Source: Dipteris shenzhenensis (Eukaryota; Polypodiophyta; Polypodiopsida; Gleicheniales). Taken from it: DNA of 64,000 nt. The translations under genes and the position numbers were made by a program. The stretch's first letter is position 1; each line of letters starts with the position of its first letter. The notes beneath the pieces were generated by a model. The model saw nothing but the letters and a program-made list of their open reading frames with translations. It had not been told where the DNA came from and made no database searches. Location: the NCBI GenBank assembly GCA_047967505.1, contig CM106541.1; one strand, given 5' to 3'. Of the stretch, positions 23,640 through 35,283 are shown piece by piece.

Positions 23640-24830
23640 TGTTAATAGATTATGGGGTAGCGGCATTTGTACCCTTGAAGTACTGGCCTAGCTTATTGAT
23701 GGGAACCTTGGGTAAGTTCTGCCCCTTCTCTGGCAATGATTGGTTGGCCTTAGGGCTGGTAGGGCCTGGGGGCAAGAATGGTTTGTTCATCTAGTTGGAT
23801 AGGTCACACCAAAGGATGGGATTCCCTCTTGCAGGGAGGCGATTGGCATTTTTACCTCGGTCAATAGGAAGATGCTTGTCATCTTCTTGGAGGTTCCTAA
23901 CCTCCACTGTTGGCCTAGCTAATTTAGCAAATTGGAGGCCAGCTCACTCATATCCAAGCCCTTAGGCTCATTGGCCTCCTTCTTGATAATTTCCACACTA
24001 GAAGACCTAACTGATGGTGCTATTTTTGATGGAATCAGGGTTTTATCCACATTAGCCTTCTCCATCATATTGTCGCTTATACGGATAGCCACCTTGTTGC
24101 ATAGAACAAAGGAGGTAGGATTCATCACCATTAGGTGGTCGTGCAGCTTTGGCTCTGCCAATCCTATGAGAAAGCGATATGGAGCTTGCCTAGTTTCCCG
24201 CGGTGGAAGAGGAGGAAGAGGAGGAGGAGTTGTGTATCCCTCTTATGTGCATGTAGCTCAAAAGACACGGGGTGGCTTCTTCAATCTTCCCCTAGGATTG
24301 CATGCTTTTGTTAGCTCCTCTCCCAATTTAGATGGGACCATGGTTACCAGAAACTTACACAAAGCCCACCTTGCTCAGATTCTCTAGTGCAGAGACGCAG
24401 CCGACAGCAGTGAAGGAAGAGTTGCATGTACCTTTACTAGCCCTACCTCTAAGAACCCACTCAGTTAAAGCAATGAAGGGCATCGAGAGAAGGGCATGCC
24501 CTTCTTTTGTTACACGGTCAATAATGCTAGGAAATTCTTGCTCAGCTCTAGGGGTTGGAGGCCTAAAAGAACTCCTCATTGGGAGAAATTTTAGTTTTCT
24601 ATTGACTTGCAGAAAGTTTTTTGGTAGAGGCTCTGGAAATCCCACCGGAATAGAAAAATCACTCTCTTCTTTTGGCTTTCTATTCATGGTGGGATAGTAG
24701 TGAACCATTGGAGATCTAGGTCTGGGACTGACCCTACTTGCCCTCGTTGCCTTTCTACTTCGGAGATAATATAGCATTGCCTTTGGGATTGGAGATAGGC
24801 GAGAATCATATGGAACGGGATTGCAAGACT
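23640..24830 (-). pseudogene. Unrecognised coding-like region
   Basis: Two minus-strand frames have protein-like composition: 24355-24777 (140 codons, basic and proline-rich, with PMVHYYPTMNRKPKEESDF) and 23919-24161 (80 codons, with FVLCNKVAIRISDNMMEKAN). A third stretch with KANQSLPEKGQNLPK lies near 23700-23770. They lie in different frames separated by stops. I do not recognise the protein; a LINE ORF1, a captured gene fragment or an old gene are all possible. Confidence 0.3.
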
Positions 24831-24839
24831 TTTCAGCAC

Positions 24840-25420
24840 TTTTATTTGCCTCTCCTTCTATATGACCTGGGGATCAGTGGCTTGGCTCGCTCTTTCAGGG
24901 CCCCAAGTTTTCTTTGAGAGACATGACTCCTCTTGGGCTCTTCACATCCGATGACACCTTATGGAGTCGTGCTCTCTAGAGGATGTTTCGGCCACTCTCT
25001 TCAGGGCTGCTCATTTCTCTCCATGGGAGATGTTAGCTAGCATTGCAGCATGGCACATTTGGAGAGCCAGATGCACTGAGGCTTTGGAGGGTTCTCAGGT
25101 TCACCCTTCTTAGATCTTGGCTAGTACTTGGATAGATACGATACACTCTGATGGCCATTTGGGCAACCATGCAGGGATCCTCTCGAGTAGCCTCCTCCGA
25201 GAGAGTTGCTTTTCTCAGAGATTGGAGAGACTCTCCCTTCTTTACTGAGACTTCTAGAGGGTTGAGTTGGCATTTTCAGCCTCAGCCTTGGTTTCTTTCT
25301 ACCTCATTCTTCTGAGGTGTTTTTTATTACATGCTCATCATGTTGTATTTTCGCACAGAGCTTGCTCTAGCGAGTTTCTTTCTTACTTAATAGAAGTATC
25401 TTTTTTGCAGAAAAAAAAAA
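24840..25420 (+). mobile_element. LINE 3' end with poly(A)
   Basis: Translated plus-strand text gives WEMLASIAAWHIWRARC, the tryptophan-rich segment typical of the C-terminal region of plant LINE polyproteins, followed by FLRDWRDSPFFTET and a short non-coding tail ending in ten A residues at 25411-25420. Stops and frame changes show that it is dead. Upstream RT motifs were not found, so this looks like a 5'-truncated copy. The orientation is consistent with target-primed insertion. Confidence 0.55.
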
Positions 25421-25968
25421 GCAATGGAGGAACCATGCAAAGTGATAAAGCAAGAGTCAATGGAGATAGACCACTGACAACCGGCAACAGTACCCCCTTA
25501 GCTAGTGGAGGCTCCTCTAGCAAAGACCAACGAGGAGATAGGAGCGATTCTAGGTAGACTCTAGGAGAGTTGAGGCTACCCTCAACCAGCGAGAAAAAAG
25601 TTAAGGACCTCTTGCCATCGAGCGTCACAAAACCCCAGCATGCTGCACAATTACATGCGAGTAGAGCACAACACCCTATTGGAGTGAATCAAGCAGATGT
25701 ACAAGGTAAGACAATATAGGCTTTTTGGATGACAACTTACTTTAAGACTCTTTAGTCTGGCTAAGGACTCATGCCTTCGTAGGCATTCTTCCTAGTGTTA
25801 GGCCTCCTAGCACTTTCATTGAGTCCCGGATCAGGATGAATTGGATTAGGAAAGGAATAAATGTCTTGAATATAAGATAGGAACTTATGAAGTTTATTCT
25901 CTAGTTCGATGACCTATAACAAAAGGCACATTCTATGTAGGTGATGCATCTCTCTTAAGATTAAAAAA
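25421..25968 (+). other. Short open stretch after LINE tail, unrecognised
   Basis: Right after the poly(A), a plus-strand frame of about 45 codons (25423-25557) has Ser/Gly/Asp-rich text (LASGGSSSKDQRGDRSDSR), and similar text continues after a stop (TSEKKVKDLLPSSVTKPQHA). It might be the start of another LINE ORF1, but nothing diagnostic is visible. Confidence 0.25.
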
Positions 25969-26113
25969 AACCCCCTCCAACATAGCTCTCCTAAGTGTAG
26001 AAAAAGAGAGGGATAGTGAAAAAGAGAGGAGACATAAGCATAGAGAAAGAGAGGAGACATAAGCATAGAGAAAGAGAGGAGACATAAGCATAGAGAAAGA
26101 CATTGAATGTGTA

Positions 26114-26181
<68 letters not shown>

Positions 26182-27230
26182 TTTATACCCCCTCTAGCAT
26201 AGCTCATTGGTGAGCTATGTCGGAGGGTGCCAAAAAATAAGAGAATGATTTTTGGAGACCCCGTCCAGCAAGCTCGTCGAAGAGCTATGTCGGAGGGTGC
26301 CAAAAATTAAAAGGAGAATGATGCAAGTTATATTGGATGGGGTCTTTAGAAATCATTCTCCATTTAATTTTTGGCACCCTCTGACATAGCTCGCCAGTGA
26401 GCTATGCTGGAGGGGGTCTCCAAAAACCATTCCCATTTTATTTTTTAGCACTCTCCAACATAGCTCGCTGGCAAGCTATGCTAGAGAGGCTCTCCAAAAA
26501 TCATTCCCCTTTTATTTTTTGGCACCTTCCAACATAGCTCATCAACAAGCTATATTGGAGGGGTTACAAAATTTAGGGTGCTATCTTTTATTTAATAAAG
26601 GTGCATTCCTTTAACAATGTAAATGCAAAGATTTTTGGTCAATCTTTATGCTCAATCTTATAGATGTACCTAGTTATAGCAAAAATTTGAAGTAAATCAT
26701 GCTATTTCTAAAGCATTGGATCCCTAAAACGGTTTTTGGTTGCTTGTAAACCTTGGTCTATCCATGAAAGACATGTAAACCCCCTGGGATTCTTGGCTCT
26801 AGTATAAGGCATGTGAGTGCTAAATTTATAGGATTTCTTTGAGAGGTTTATGACCTTATGGGAATACAAATAAAGGCAAGAGAATTTTTTTGAGTGTAAT
26901 CCATAGGATAGTGCCCAAAATTAATCCCTTGTAGAAGCATTATTGTATTTAGATTATAATCTTTTTCATTGATGTTTTTTAATGCCAAAAAGTTGATGTT
27001 TGACAACTAGATATATGTTTGTTGGGTCTCATGATTTACATTAATGAGAGAGAAAGAGAAAAAGAGAGAGAGAGTGAGAAAGAGAAGAACATAGAGGTGT
27101 GAAGTAATGCTACCCTTTAGTATAGCTCTCTGGCAAGCTATGCAAGAGGGGGAACAAAAATATAATTTGCTCCAACTTTTTTATCCCTCTCTGGCATAGC
27201 TCGATGATGGGCTATGTTGGAAGGGGACCA
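25969..27230. repeat. Array of palindromic CATAGCTC modules
   Basis: At least seven hairpin-forming modules of the type CCTCCAACATAGCTC, loop, GAGCTATGTTGGAGG at about 26188-26227, 26259-26297, 26376-26416, 26449-26489, 26523-26563, 27112-27152 and 27183-27226, with a half copy at 25969-25990. The central five are spaced 71-74 bp apart. Linkers contain GGTGCCAAAAAATAA or its complement; their direction flips at about 26330. A (GA)n tract at 26119-26179 and GA-rich DNA at 27040-27090 and 27232-27284 are interspersed. Confidence 0.85.
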
Positions 27231-27287
<57 letters not shown>

Positions 27288-27421
27288 ATTTGGAGCATAT
27301 AGCGAGAAAGGAAGGGTAAGAAGAAATGGGATCAGAGAAATTTCTTATTTCACCGCGACAATACAAATAAACTTTTCAATATTAGAAATTTCGATTTGGA
27401 CAAGATGCAAATTTGTTTTAG

Positions 27422-28660
27422 TTGACTTTAGATAATAAGGAGACTATTTCTTTTGGTGATGATGATGATTTGTCTGAGGATGATTTGAATGATATAGAAT
27501 CAAAAGAAGAAGAGAAAGTTGTCAAGGGAAGGAAAGAGAAGAAAAAGGGAAAAAGTAAGGGTGACGTGGAATTGTTGGCTCAAAACCATGGCGAGGCTAA
27601 GGGTTGTGAGAGGTTTTCCACCCCATTAATCCCTCTATGTCACATTTATGTAAACAATGGAGTGAGGCAAGTTGGTCCCAAATGATCCACTTTGAAAAAG
27701 TATTTTATCTCTGATGCATATTTAGAGGAGAAGGGATCCTTTGTATTGTCTATGAATGATTTATGGACCAGAGATTCCAATCACAGATGATATCATTTCC
27801 ATGTGGATCCTATTTTGCAAGAAGTTTACCAAAAATTTGAGAATAGTATGAAAGAGAATGACATGTGGGTATATTTGAAACACAAAATATTTCTTTACTG
27901 GGATGGCAATTATAAGACACAGGCATGGATGGAGGCTATAAAAGAAAATTACAAGTTTGATGCTTCAAAGCACATTGCAGTGAGAGCAAGCTTTATATTT
28001 GTTGGTCTCGTGGGTGAATTACCATTCATTAGAGCTTTGAATAGATTCTCTCTTTACTATTGTATTCGATTTTTTTTATTAGAACATACTTGAAAAGAAT
28101 TCTTATTGGTGTTTTTATGTTGTCAATGAAAGATTAAATGAAGAGGCCTTTGTTAGGATGGAGATGAAAGATCTCCTATACTCTATTAGGAAACTAGGTG
28201 ACACTAATGACACCTTATTTGCATCCAAGCTTACTCTTGATGAATAAGGAGTATGTTATTTTAGCATGTGTAAACAATTTGTGTTTTGACCTTTTGTAGC
28301 ATTATTATTGGAGTGATTGTTTGGCCCTAAGAGGTATTTGGATAATTGCTTTCTATAGGTTCAAGTTACAAAAGAAGCAAAGTTAGAGACACATGGGGGA
28401 TGGCCTTGGTACCCAATTACTAGATACATGTTGGCCCAGCTTTTTTTACATCAGCAAGAGATAGAAAAAGATCTAATCTCAAAGAAAGAAAAAGCCATTG
28501 GAAAGGGAGATTAGGGAGATAATTCATAGCAACATCCTAAGATGATTGTTGGATGTCGCCACACAAATAATATGAGAAAGCTGCTAGGAATTGTAGAACC
28601 AAAGAACAATGACAAGTGGTTTCAATTGGTGACCACTAAGACTTCTCAAGATTTGACTTT
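27422..28660 (+). pseudogene. Unrecognised coding-like region
   Basis: A plus-strand frame at 27422-27685 has an acidic then lysine-rich stretch (DDDDLSEDDLNDIESKEEE, KGRKEKKKGKSKGD). After a stop and short gap, 27803-28093 reads DPILQEVYQKFENSMKEN and KTQAWMEAIKENYKFDASKH. A further phrase, VGCRHTNNMRKLLGIVEPKN, lies near 28550-28610. Composition looks protein-like but stops break it. I recognise no family. It directly precedes the large LTR element, which may have inserted into it. Confidence 0.3.
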
Positions 28661-28697
28661 AGAATGAATTTAGAGAAACTGCATCAATTGAGGATGG

Positions 28698-30501
28698 TGG
28701 ATGGACAAAAGCAGTAGACCCAATCCGCCTTCACAGCCACCCTCATCCACTTTTAAAACAACTGAACAACACAATCGCAAGGTAAAAGGCATTCATTCCA
28801 CATCCTTGTCTCTACACACTTCCGGACACAACTCACACTCTAGCCACATTTTCGTCGGAAGCCTAACAACCTTAGAAAGAAAACTAGTGGACTACACAGC
28901 CCAACACAAGCCCCTACCGACTGAGCTCAAGCTCAAAAACATACAAAAGAACCACAATTTCACAGAAGATTGATGATTTTCATATTTGTTCAACTGTCAT
29001 TTGGAGTCCCCTCTTCATTGACCAGTAGTTGCGACCTCATTTGCTCCTTATTGCATACATGCCTCTCCAACTAAACTTCCCACAAAGCATCGATTGACTT
29101 GCCTCGCTCACGAGTCTCTTCTTAACGTGGCCCTCCTGTGAGCTCACAATGCTTCTTCCTCCACTACTTGGTCTTCCCTCTTACGAGAACCTCCTCGAGC
29201 TCATGCACTTTGGTCTTGGTTGTTGTCCACTCGCCTCTGAACTCCTATCGAGCCAAGCTCACCTTCCATAGCCTTCCTGTTACCTAGAAAATAAGCTTCC
29301 CTTACAAAGCATACCAACTCACGGCCCTCTTGTATCCAAGGTATTGATCCAAGTCTCTATGGTTGAGACCATCTCCCATTCGAAAGCTCTCGACAACCAT
29401 TGCTACAGCCTGACTGTCAACAAGTAGCATCCTGTAGCCGCTCATCTCTCTTGCTCATGGAATCACGAACTCACATAGCCCATAGTTCTTCAACCTTATT
29501 CATTGCGTCACCCTCCCAGAAGCTCTCCGTCCTTGAATCTGCAATGTTTATGGTCCTCTCAAATTCCACAATCGAGACCCCTTCGTAGAGATGCAAACAC
29601 CTAGATCCAGAGGCTCGGGATATGAAGCAACGACTCACCCTTTTAGACTCCAGTAGCTCCCAACAATGAACTAACCTCCTCTTGTAGCCGGATACTAGCG
29701 AGGCATTCCCACAATCTCTCTCAGCCCCATCTTCCAAGGTCCTCTAGCCACACAATAGCCATGATCATGTAATGGTGATGCTTTTGTCCCCCAGAAGTCT
29801 CTCTCCCTGTAGTTGCGACTCCCTCCTCCTCTTTTTGCATCCCCCTCCCCTTTGAGCTCCTCTGTTCATGTGTCCATGCTCCCGAGTGCCCACATACTCC
29901 TTCTAGAAACCTCCTGCAAGTTGTCACCTCCATCTTTCTGCTTGCTCGTCGATAAGGAGCTTCCCTTCCTCCTCACGTAGCCACCTCATGCATGCCTTTT
30001 TATTAGAGCCACATCATCTCGTGAAATTCATCACTCTCCATAAAAAAATGCATATACCCTCCAAGGCACATTTTGGACCTTTTGGTCACTCGATTCTCAC
30101 ACATATCAGCATGCACCTTAAGACTTGTATGCACCCATGTACACGCTCATGAAGAGCTCCTTGGCATGGACATCAGAAGATATCAAATTCTTGTAACATG
30201 CAAGGCCATGTTGACTCAGGAAAATGTAAAAAAACCCTTCATGACTTGACTTCATAAAACCCCAAAAACATTTCACTTGACCACACACTAGACACCCTTG
30301 CTCTGGAAGCTGGTACAACCACATTGCATTTCATCATTTCCCAGAAGTCCCTGTAGAAGCTTCTACCATCTGTACATCAGTGTAGACTTCTTTTGGGAGT
30401 GTCTAGAACTCAATGCCACCACCAACTAGCTATATACATAGCTCTGCACTCACCCAGCAACATGCAACAAGTGAAAAACATTTTTTCATTTTTTATCCAC
30501 A
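28698..30501 (-). repeat. 3' LTR of the large gag-only element
   Basis: 1804 bp, aligning along its whole length with 35284-37537 except for one gap: at 29763 it lacks about 450 bp that are present in the other LTR (roughly 36354-36802). The remainder agrees closely, with scattered substitutions. Confidence 0.88.
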
Positions 30502-30548
30502 ATCTCTAGCAACCCCTTCTCTTCTGCTGTGACATTCATGTCCAGCAG

Positions 30549-31580
30549 CTAGAGAAAAACATCAGCAAACTGCCTGGATAAAAAAACAAAGCAAGCTTGT
30601 ACTCTATGCCTCTGCTTTTCTTTTCTTGGATCAAAAGGAAAACTTTGAACCCTCCATTGCCAGATATGCATAATCCACCATCCCCCTGGATCAAAAGGAA
30701 TCAACAACACACAAATTGATGTAGCCACCAGCTCATAATCTGTGATTAGGGACTTCTCAACATACCCTTTTGCCTCAACCTTATAAGTTGCAAAACTTAA
30801 CCCATCACATGAATTATCAAGATCACCCAGGAGCAAACAAACATCCTTCCCACCTATAGAATGCTCAAACATATCAGCACACTCTTTCTTGTCATTGCCA
30901 ACCACACATGCAGAATCCACAAGGGTATCCTCAAGTAAGGCATCTAGCTGATCATCAACCACACTATCACTGCCATCCTGTTCAACATGCATACTGGTGT
31001 TTACATTCTTTTTCGAAGAGATCAATGCTAACATATCATCTAGTGCATCATCAAGAACACAATTCAGCTCATCCTGTGAATCACCATCCTCTTGTAAACA
31101 CTGAATCTTAACCTCATTGTACACATCACAGTCCACATGCACACAATCAACACTTGCTGGTCCCACCCAAACTAAGTGTTTCAACTATAGGTCTTTTACT
31201 TTATCAGTATTAGCCACATCAGCTTCATCACTATCACACATAATTGAGCTCTCATCTTCACTGCTAGTTTCTCCTCTCTCTTTCTCACTTGCTGAACCTA
31301 AAACCTCAGTCTCTTTAGTATGCACAATCACAGTATCGACTACAAACTGATTGCGTTCAGCCATCATAGGCACATCATCACATAACCCTAGAGCATGATC
31401 ATCATCTACACACACAGACTTATCCTTAGCTGCCTTTAATCGGCTCTCAACATTTCTGCCATCTATGGCAGCAACCCCTTGTCTTGGGCTCTCCTCTGCC
31501 ACCTCACACAGAACTAGTTGAGCAACACCCTCCTCCATAGCAATTGTTAGTAAACTGAAAGGAAAGGAAAGAGTGGACAC
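30549..31580 (-). pseudogene. Acidic ORF of the large element, distal part
   Basis: The minus strand continues the ORF interrupted by the nested insertion. 31185-31544 carries EEGVAQLVLCEVAEESPRQG and SASEKERGETSSEDESS. 30549-31184 (211 codons) carries DDALDDMLALISSKKN, ending WQWRVQSFPFDPRKEKQRHR. The protein is rich in Asp/Glu and Ser with no recognised domain. It occupies the place where pol would start. Its function is unknown. Confidence 0.55.
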
Positions 31581-31842
31581 AAACTCAGAATACTTGCATT
31601 ACTTGCTTGTAGAATGAAGAAGAGTGAGGTCCTTAAGTAGGCACCTCATACATGCTCACTAACATCACTGATGACTTCAGAGCTCCACAATCATCTCCTC
31701 AATCTGCTCCTAGATTCTCTCAATCATCCTATGTGGCTCTTCCACCACCTAACTGTGCTTGTGGGCACCTAACTGTGCCTCTATCACTCACACATAGAAA
31801 CATAAGGTGTGCCTGAGACATACACCTTGAGATATCCCAACA
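31545..31842 (-). repeat. 3' LTR of nested gag-only element
   Basis: 298 bp, TGTTAG to CCCAACA on the plus strand. The polypurine tract of the element lies at 31843-31856, just outside it. Confidence 0.92.
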
Positions 31843-32215
31843 AACCCCCCCTCAAGGGAATGCCTCACGCTATGTCAAGGATACATCTAGTCTCATAGTT
31901 TCTCATGCCATCTCATGGTGGTCAAGGATTAATCTATGGCTAGGTTCTCATGCTAGCAAGGGTTCCCATGGGTGTAAGGTAAACAAAAGGGATACAAAAA
32001 GACCTTCCAATGGTTATCTCCCCTGCATGTACATGCACACAATGTCTGCAGGAGGTACCATGGAGCAAAACATACACATGGCCTACATCATAAGGTGACC
32101 AGAGGTGTTTACAAAACACACAAAACACAATAGTTTATTTCATTCATTTTGGAGGACTATCCAGGTTGAGTACCTTGATATAAAAAGAGAGATCTGGAGC
32201 ATACATAGAGATGAT

Positions 32216-33045
32216 TTAAAATGCATAATCTTCAAAGGATGCCTCATCTTGTGGAGGCTCATTAACTGAAAGTAGATTTGCATTTTCTGTCTTTGCTTTG
32301 GCTCTACAAAACTTCTCATTATGGTTGTTCTTGCCACAGTGCTTGCATGGATTAATTTTGAAGCAGTCCTTTGAAAGGTGATTTGTCTTTCCACAGTGAT
32401 TGCAAGGGGTATACTTGCCCTTCTGGACTTTTACAGCATAAATAGTGTCATTGCCTTTCCTGAGCTCCATATGCCTTTCTTCTTCTTGGAGAGCAGAGAT
32501 AATACCTTCAAGATTAGGATTAGGAAGATTTTTCAAAGTGCTAACTATGTGATCATAATCTTTAGGCATACTCTTAAGTAACACTGCCATAGCATCATCT
32601 GGAGTAATAGGAGAGTTGATAGAAGCAAGCTGAGTCATAAGACTCCACATATAGTTGACATGAGCTGCCAAAGTAGTACCACTAGCCATCTTCAATTCAA
32701 AGAAAGAGATTTTAAGTGATAGTTTAGAGATGTGAGAGCTAGCACCAAAAATCATGTCAAGCTTCTGCCAAGCTTCCGAAGGAGACTCCAAGTCAGAGAT
32801 ATGGTGAATATAATCATCTCCTAAAGCAAGGGCAATGATACCATATGCTTTTTCTTCTCTAGCTGGATCCCTTGCCGGTCGTGTCGGAGTTGAGGATTCT
32901 CTAGCATTGGAGGCCGTAGAAGAAGCGGTAGGAGTAGGTTTGACAATCCCCATAAGTTCTCCCTCATCAATGCAAATTTCACCTTCATCTGCCATGTGTG
33001 GAAGCCCTTTCCATTGAACTTCTCTAGATTCAATAGGGTAGCCAT
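32216..33045 (-). pseudogene. Copia-type gag of the nested element, one frameshift
   Basis: The start is the ATG at 33043-33045 (MATLLNLEKFNGKGFHTWQM), the usual N-terminal gag motif. Near 32945-32955 the reading must shift by one base, at a GGGG run, to continue as GIVKPTPTASS. From there it is open to TAA at 32216: PAREEKAYGIIALALGDDY, the capsid-like UBN2 region, then two complete zinc knuckles, CNHCGKTNHLSKDC and CKHCGKNNHNEKFC. Apart from the single shift the protein is whole. It would package RNA; enzymes would have to come from a related autonomous Copia. Confidence 0.85.
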
Positions 33046-33914
33046 GAGAGGGTCTAACCCAGATATTGGGTAGTGTCTATCTCTCTTACAAGGGAAAAAA
33101 AATAACTGAAAGACTTCCAAAATATGAGCACTTGATGTAGCAAAGACTAGTGACCAATATTCAATCAATGATGCTTCTTCTTACATGCTTCATAGAAGTG
33201 GCTAAAATGAATACTTTCCAATCAAAACCAGGTCTAGCAATTCAAAACAAAACTGAAGCCACATTGTACTGAAGTTATTGAAAGTTTCAAAAAACCAGAA
33301 ATGCTAGAGTAGCATTTTATGTAGCATCATCTTCAAAAACTTGTCCAAAACTGTCAAAACTAAAAGGCTGAAATTGGAGGGCTTGTAGCTCACTCTTCAA
33401 AGCAAGGAAAAGAGGGCTTTCTAAAGCAAAAGAAAGCTCATATACTAGAGAGGGTCCAGCACAGAGGTTGGACGAAATGGTGCCCACTTTTGCCTGGGGG
33501 AGTTGCTACAGGCTGAACCTGAGTTTTGACGATTTCTCCCTCGTTACTAAACCAAATGACCTAAAAAATGGCTCAAAATCTTCGTCTTGAGGTTGCCCAT
33601 CTACTCCTAAGAGGGCTTAGGCAATGGTAGAGCAAGCAAGGAGTATTGAGCAGTAAAAGAAATGGTAAAAAATGCACTGTTTGGGGAATGGCAGCCACCA
33701 CAGACGTTTTTTCTTCAATTGCTTGCAGGTGGAAGTTCACCCATACTAGAGGAGTTTCCAGCTCAGAGGGTTTGGGCAATGGTCGTTTGTAGGTGGAGAA
33801 CCAAGCTCTCAAAAATTTTGGGAAGAAAGAGGAAAATGGAGAAGAAGAATATGAAGAAGAAGAAGATGATGTGGCAGAAATGGGCTCAAGGGGGATCAAA
33901 GGGCTCTAATACCA

Positions 33915-34212
33915 TGTTGGTAAACTGAAAGGAAAGGAAAGAGTGGACACAAACTCGGAATACTTGCATTACTTGCTTGTAGAATGAAGAAGAGTGAGGT
34001 CCTTAAGTAGGCACCTCATACATGCTCACTGACATCACTGATGACTTCAGAGCTCCACAATCATCTCCTCAATCTGCTCCTAGATTCTCTCAATCATCCT
34101 ATGTGGCTCTTCCACCACCTAACTATGCTTGTGGGCACCTAACTGTGCCTCTAGTACTCACACATAGAAACATAAGGTGTGCCTGAGACATACACCTTGA
34201 GATATCCCAACA
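33915..34212 (-). repeat. 5' LTR of nested gag-only element
   Basis: 298 bp, TGTTGG to CCCAACA on the plus strand. The adjoining primer site is at about 33903-33914. Confidence 0.92.
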
Positions 34213-35224
34213 GCAACTGACAAGCCTCCACTCATAAGTGTAATGATTTCCAGCTCCCCTACATCATCAACATCTGGTTTCATCCACAGTGAAGAAAACT
34301 GACTCTCTTCCTCTGATGAGATGCTCTCTTCCTCTGTCTCACTCAAAAAATCTCTCTCTTCATCTGTGACTATCTCCTTAGGTTCCTCTTCCAATTCCAG
34401 CCTACAACTCATCACATAACCTGGTACTCTCCTTGCATCAGCTGAACTTCCTTCTCCTCCATCCATAGCCTCTCTCCTGTTATTTTGACCTCTGCTTCTT
34501 CCTGTAGTCTCCATCCGATGTTTTCAATCAGCTCCATAGCTTCATGCAAGTCCTTTCTTAGGGAATCATCTTGCATAGGAACAGACACCGGCTCTCTCTC
34601 TACATATGCCTTAATCATTTCTGGCCTACTAACCAGGGTTTTAGGTTCTTGTTGCATGCCAAAGTGCCTCAGTCTCTTGACTTTCCATTCCTTCTCCCTG
34701 GCCACTCTGACTGCATCCTCAAAACTATCAATATTCCTCAACTCCACCTTCAAACGGAGTGAAGGCTCTAGATCAGCCACAAACCCGGTCTCTCTTTATC
34801 ATCTGTAGGGGTACTTTAGGAATCAAAGTCTCACACCATAGACTCCACAGTGTACCAAACTCTATCACAGGTACTGATCCACATCTTGACTATCCTTTTG
34901 CTGAATTTTGCACAACTCCTTCCATACTTCATTAGGGCTCCTGGATTGTGCAAACCATGCAAGAAAAGGTGCTCTCACCACTGTATACTCCAAATTTTGC
35001 TGTTGAGGATGAGTAGTCCTGAAGGTAGCCACTTGAGTCTACAACCATGCTTTTGCATCTCCCTGCAAACAATAATTCATGATTTGAAACAAAATCTCAG
35101 GGGCCCTATCCTTCATCAGTGCTGTAAACTCCATCTTTTCAAGGAATCTCACTGCATTCTCATATCCCCCAAAACTTTGGAAAGTCCTGTGCCATCTCTC
35201 TCACCTCTTCAATACTACAACTGA
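34213..35224 (-). pseudogene. gag of the large element
   Basis: Minus-strand text from about 35200 leftward includes GGYENAVRFLEKMEF, NYCLQGDAKAWLQTQVATF and NEVWKELCKIQQKDSQDVD, the standard retrotransposon gag (PF03732-like) signature. It continues at 34780-34412 with LADLEPSLRLKVELRNI and AVRVAREKEWKVKRLRHFGM. Stops and a frame change interrupt it near 34800-34870. A short frame at 34514-34213 then begins the acidic ORF (EEEPKEIVTDEERDF, SISSEEESQFSS), which the nested insertion cuts. Confidence 0.72.
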
Positions 35225-35283
35225 CTGCACAACTTCACGCTTGTAAACTGAAGTGCATAGTTCTCTGTGGAGGCACCAAAACA

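Larger units (their letters stand above)
31545..34212 (-). mobile_element. Nested gag-only Copia-like element (TR-GAG type)
   Basis: LTRs of 298 bp each (31545-31842 and 33915-34212) start TGTTRGTAAACTG and end TATCCCAACA, differing at about six positions by eye. The primer site (minus TGGTATTAGAGC) abuts the right LTR, and a polypurine tract TTGAGGGGGGGTT abuts the left. Flanking bases GCAAT and GCAAC form a 4/5 target duplication. The 2.07-kb interior holds a Copia gag and nothing else: no protease, integrase or RT. This matches the described class of terminal-repeat retrotransposons with a GAG domain. High LTR similarity suggests a fairly young insertion. Confidence 0.9.

Noticed and set aside
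31117-31350. Plus-strand ORFs overlapping the acidic minus-strand ORF
   Set aside because: Shadows of the minus-strand frame, with low-complexity Ser/Thr composition.
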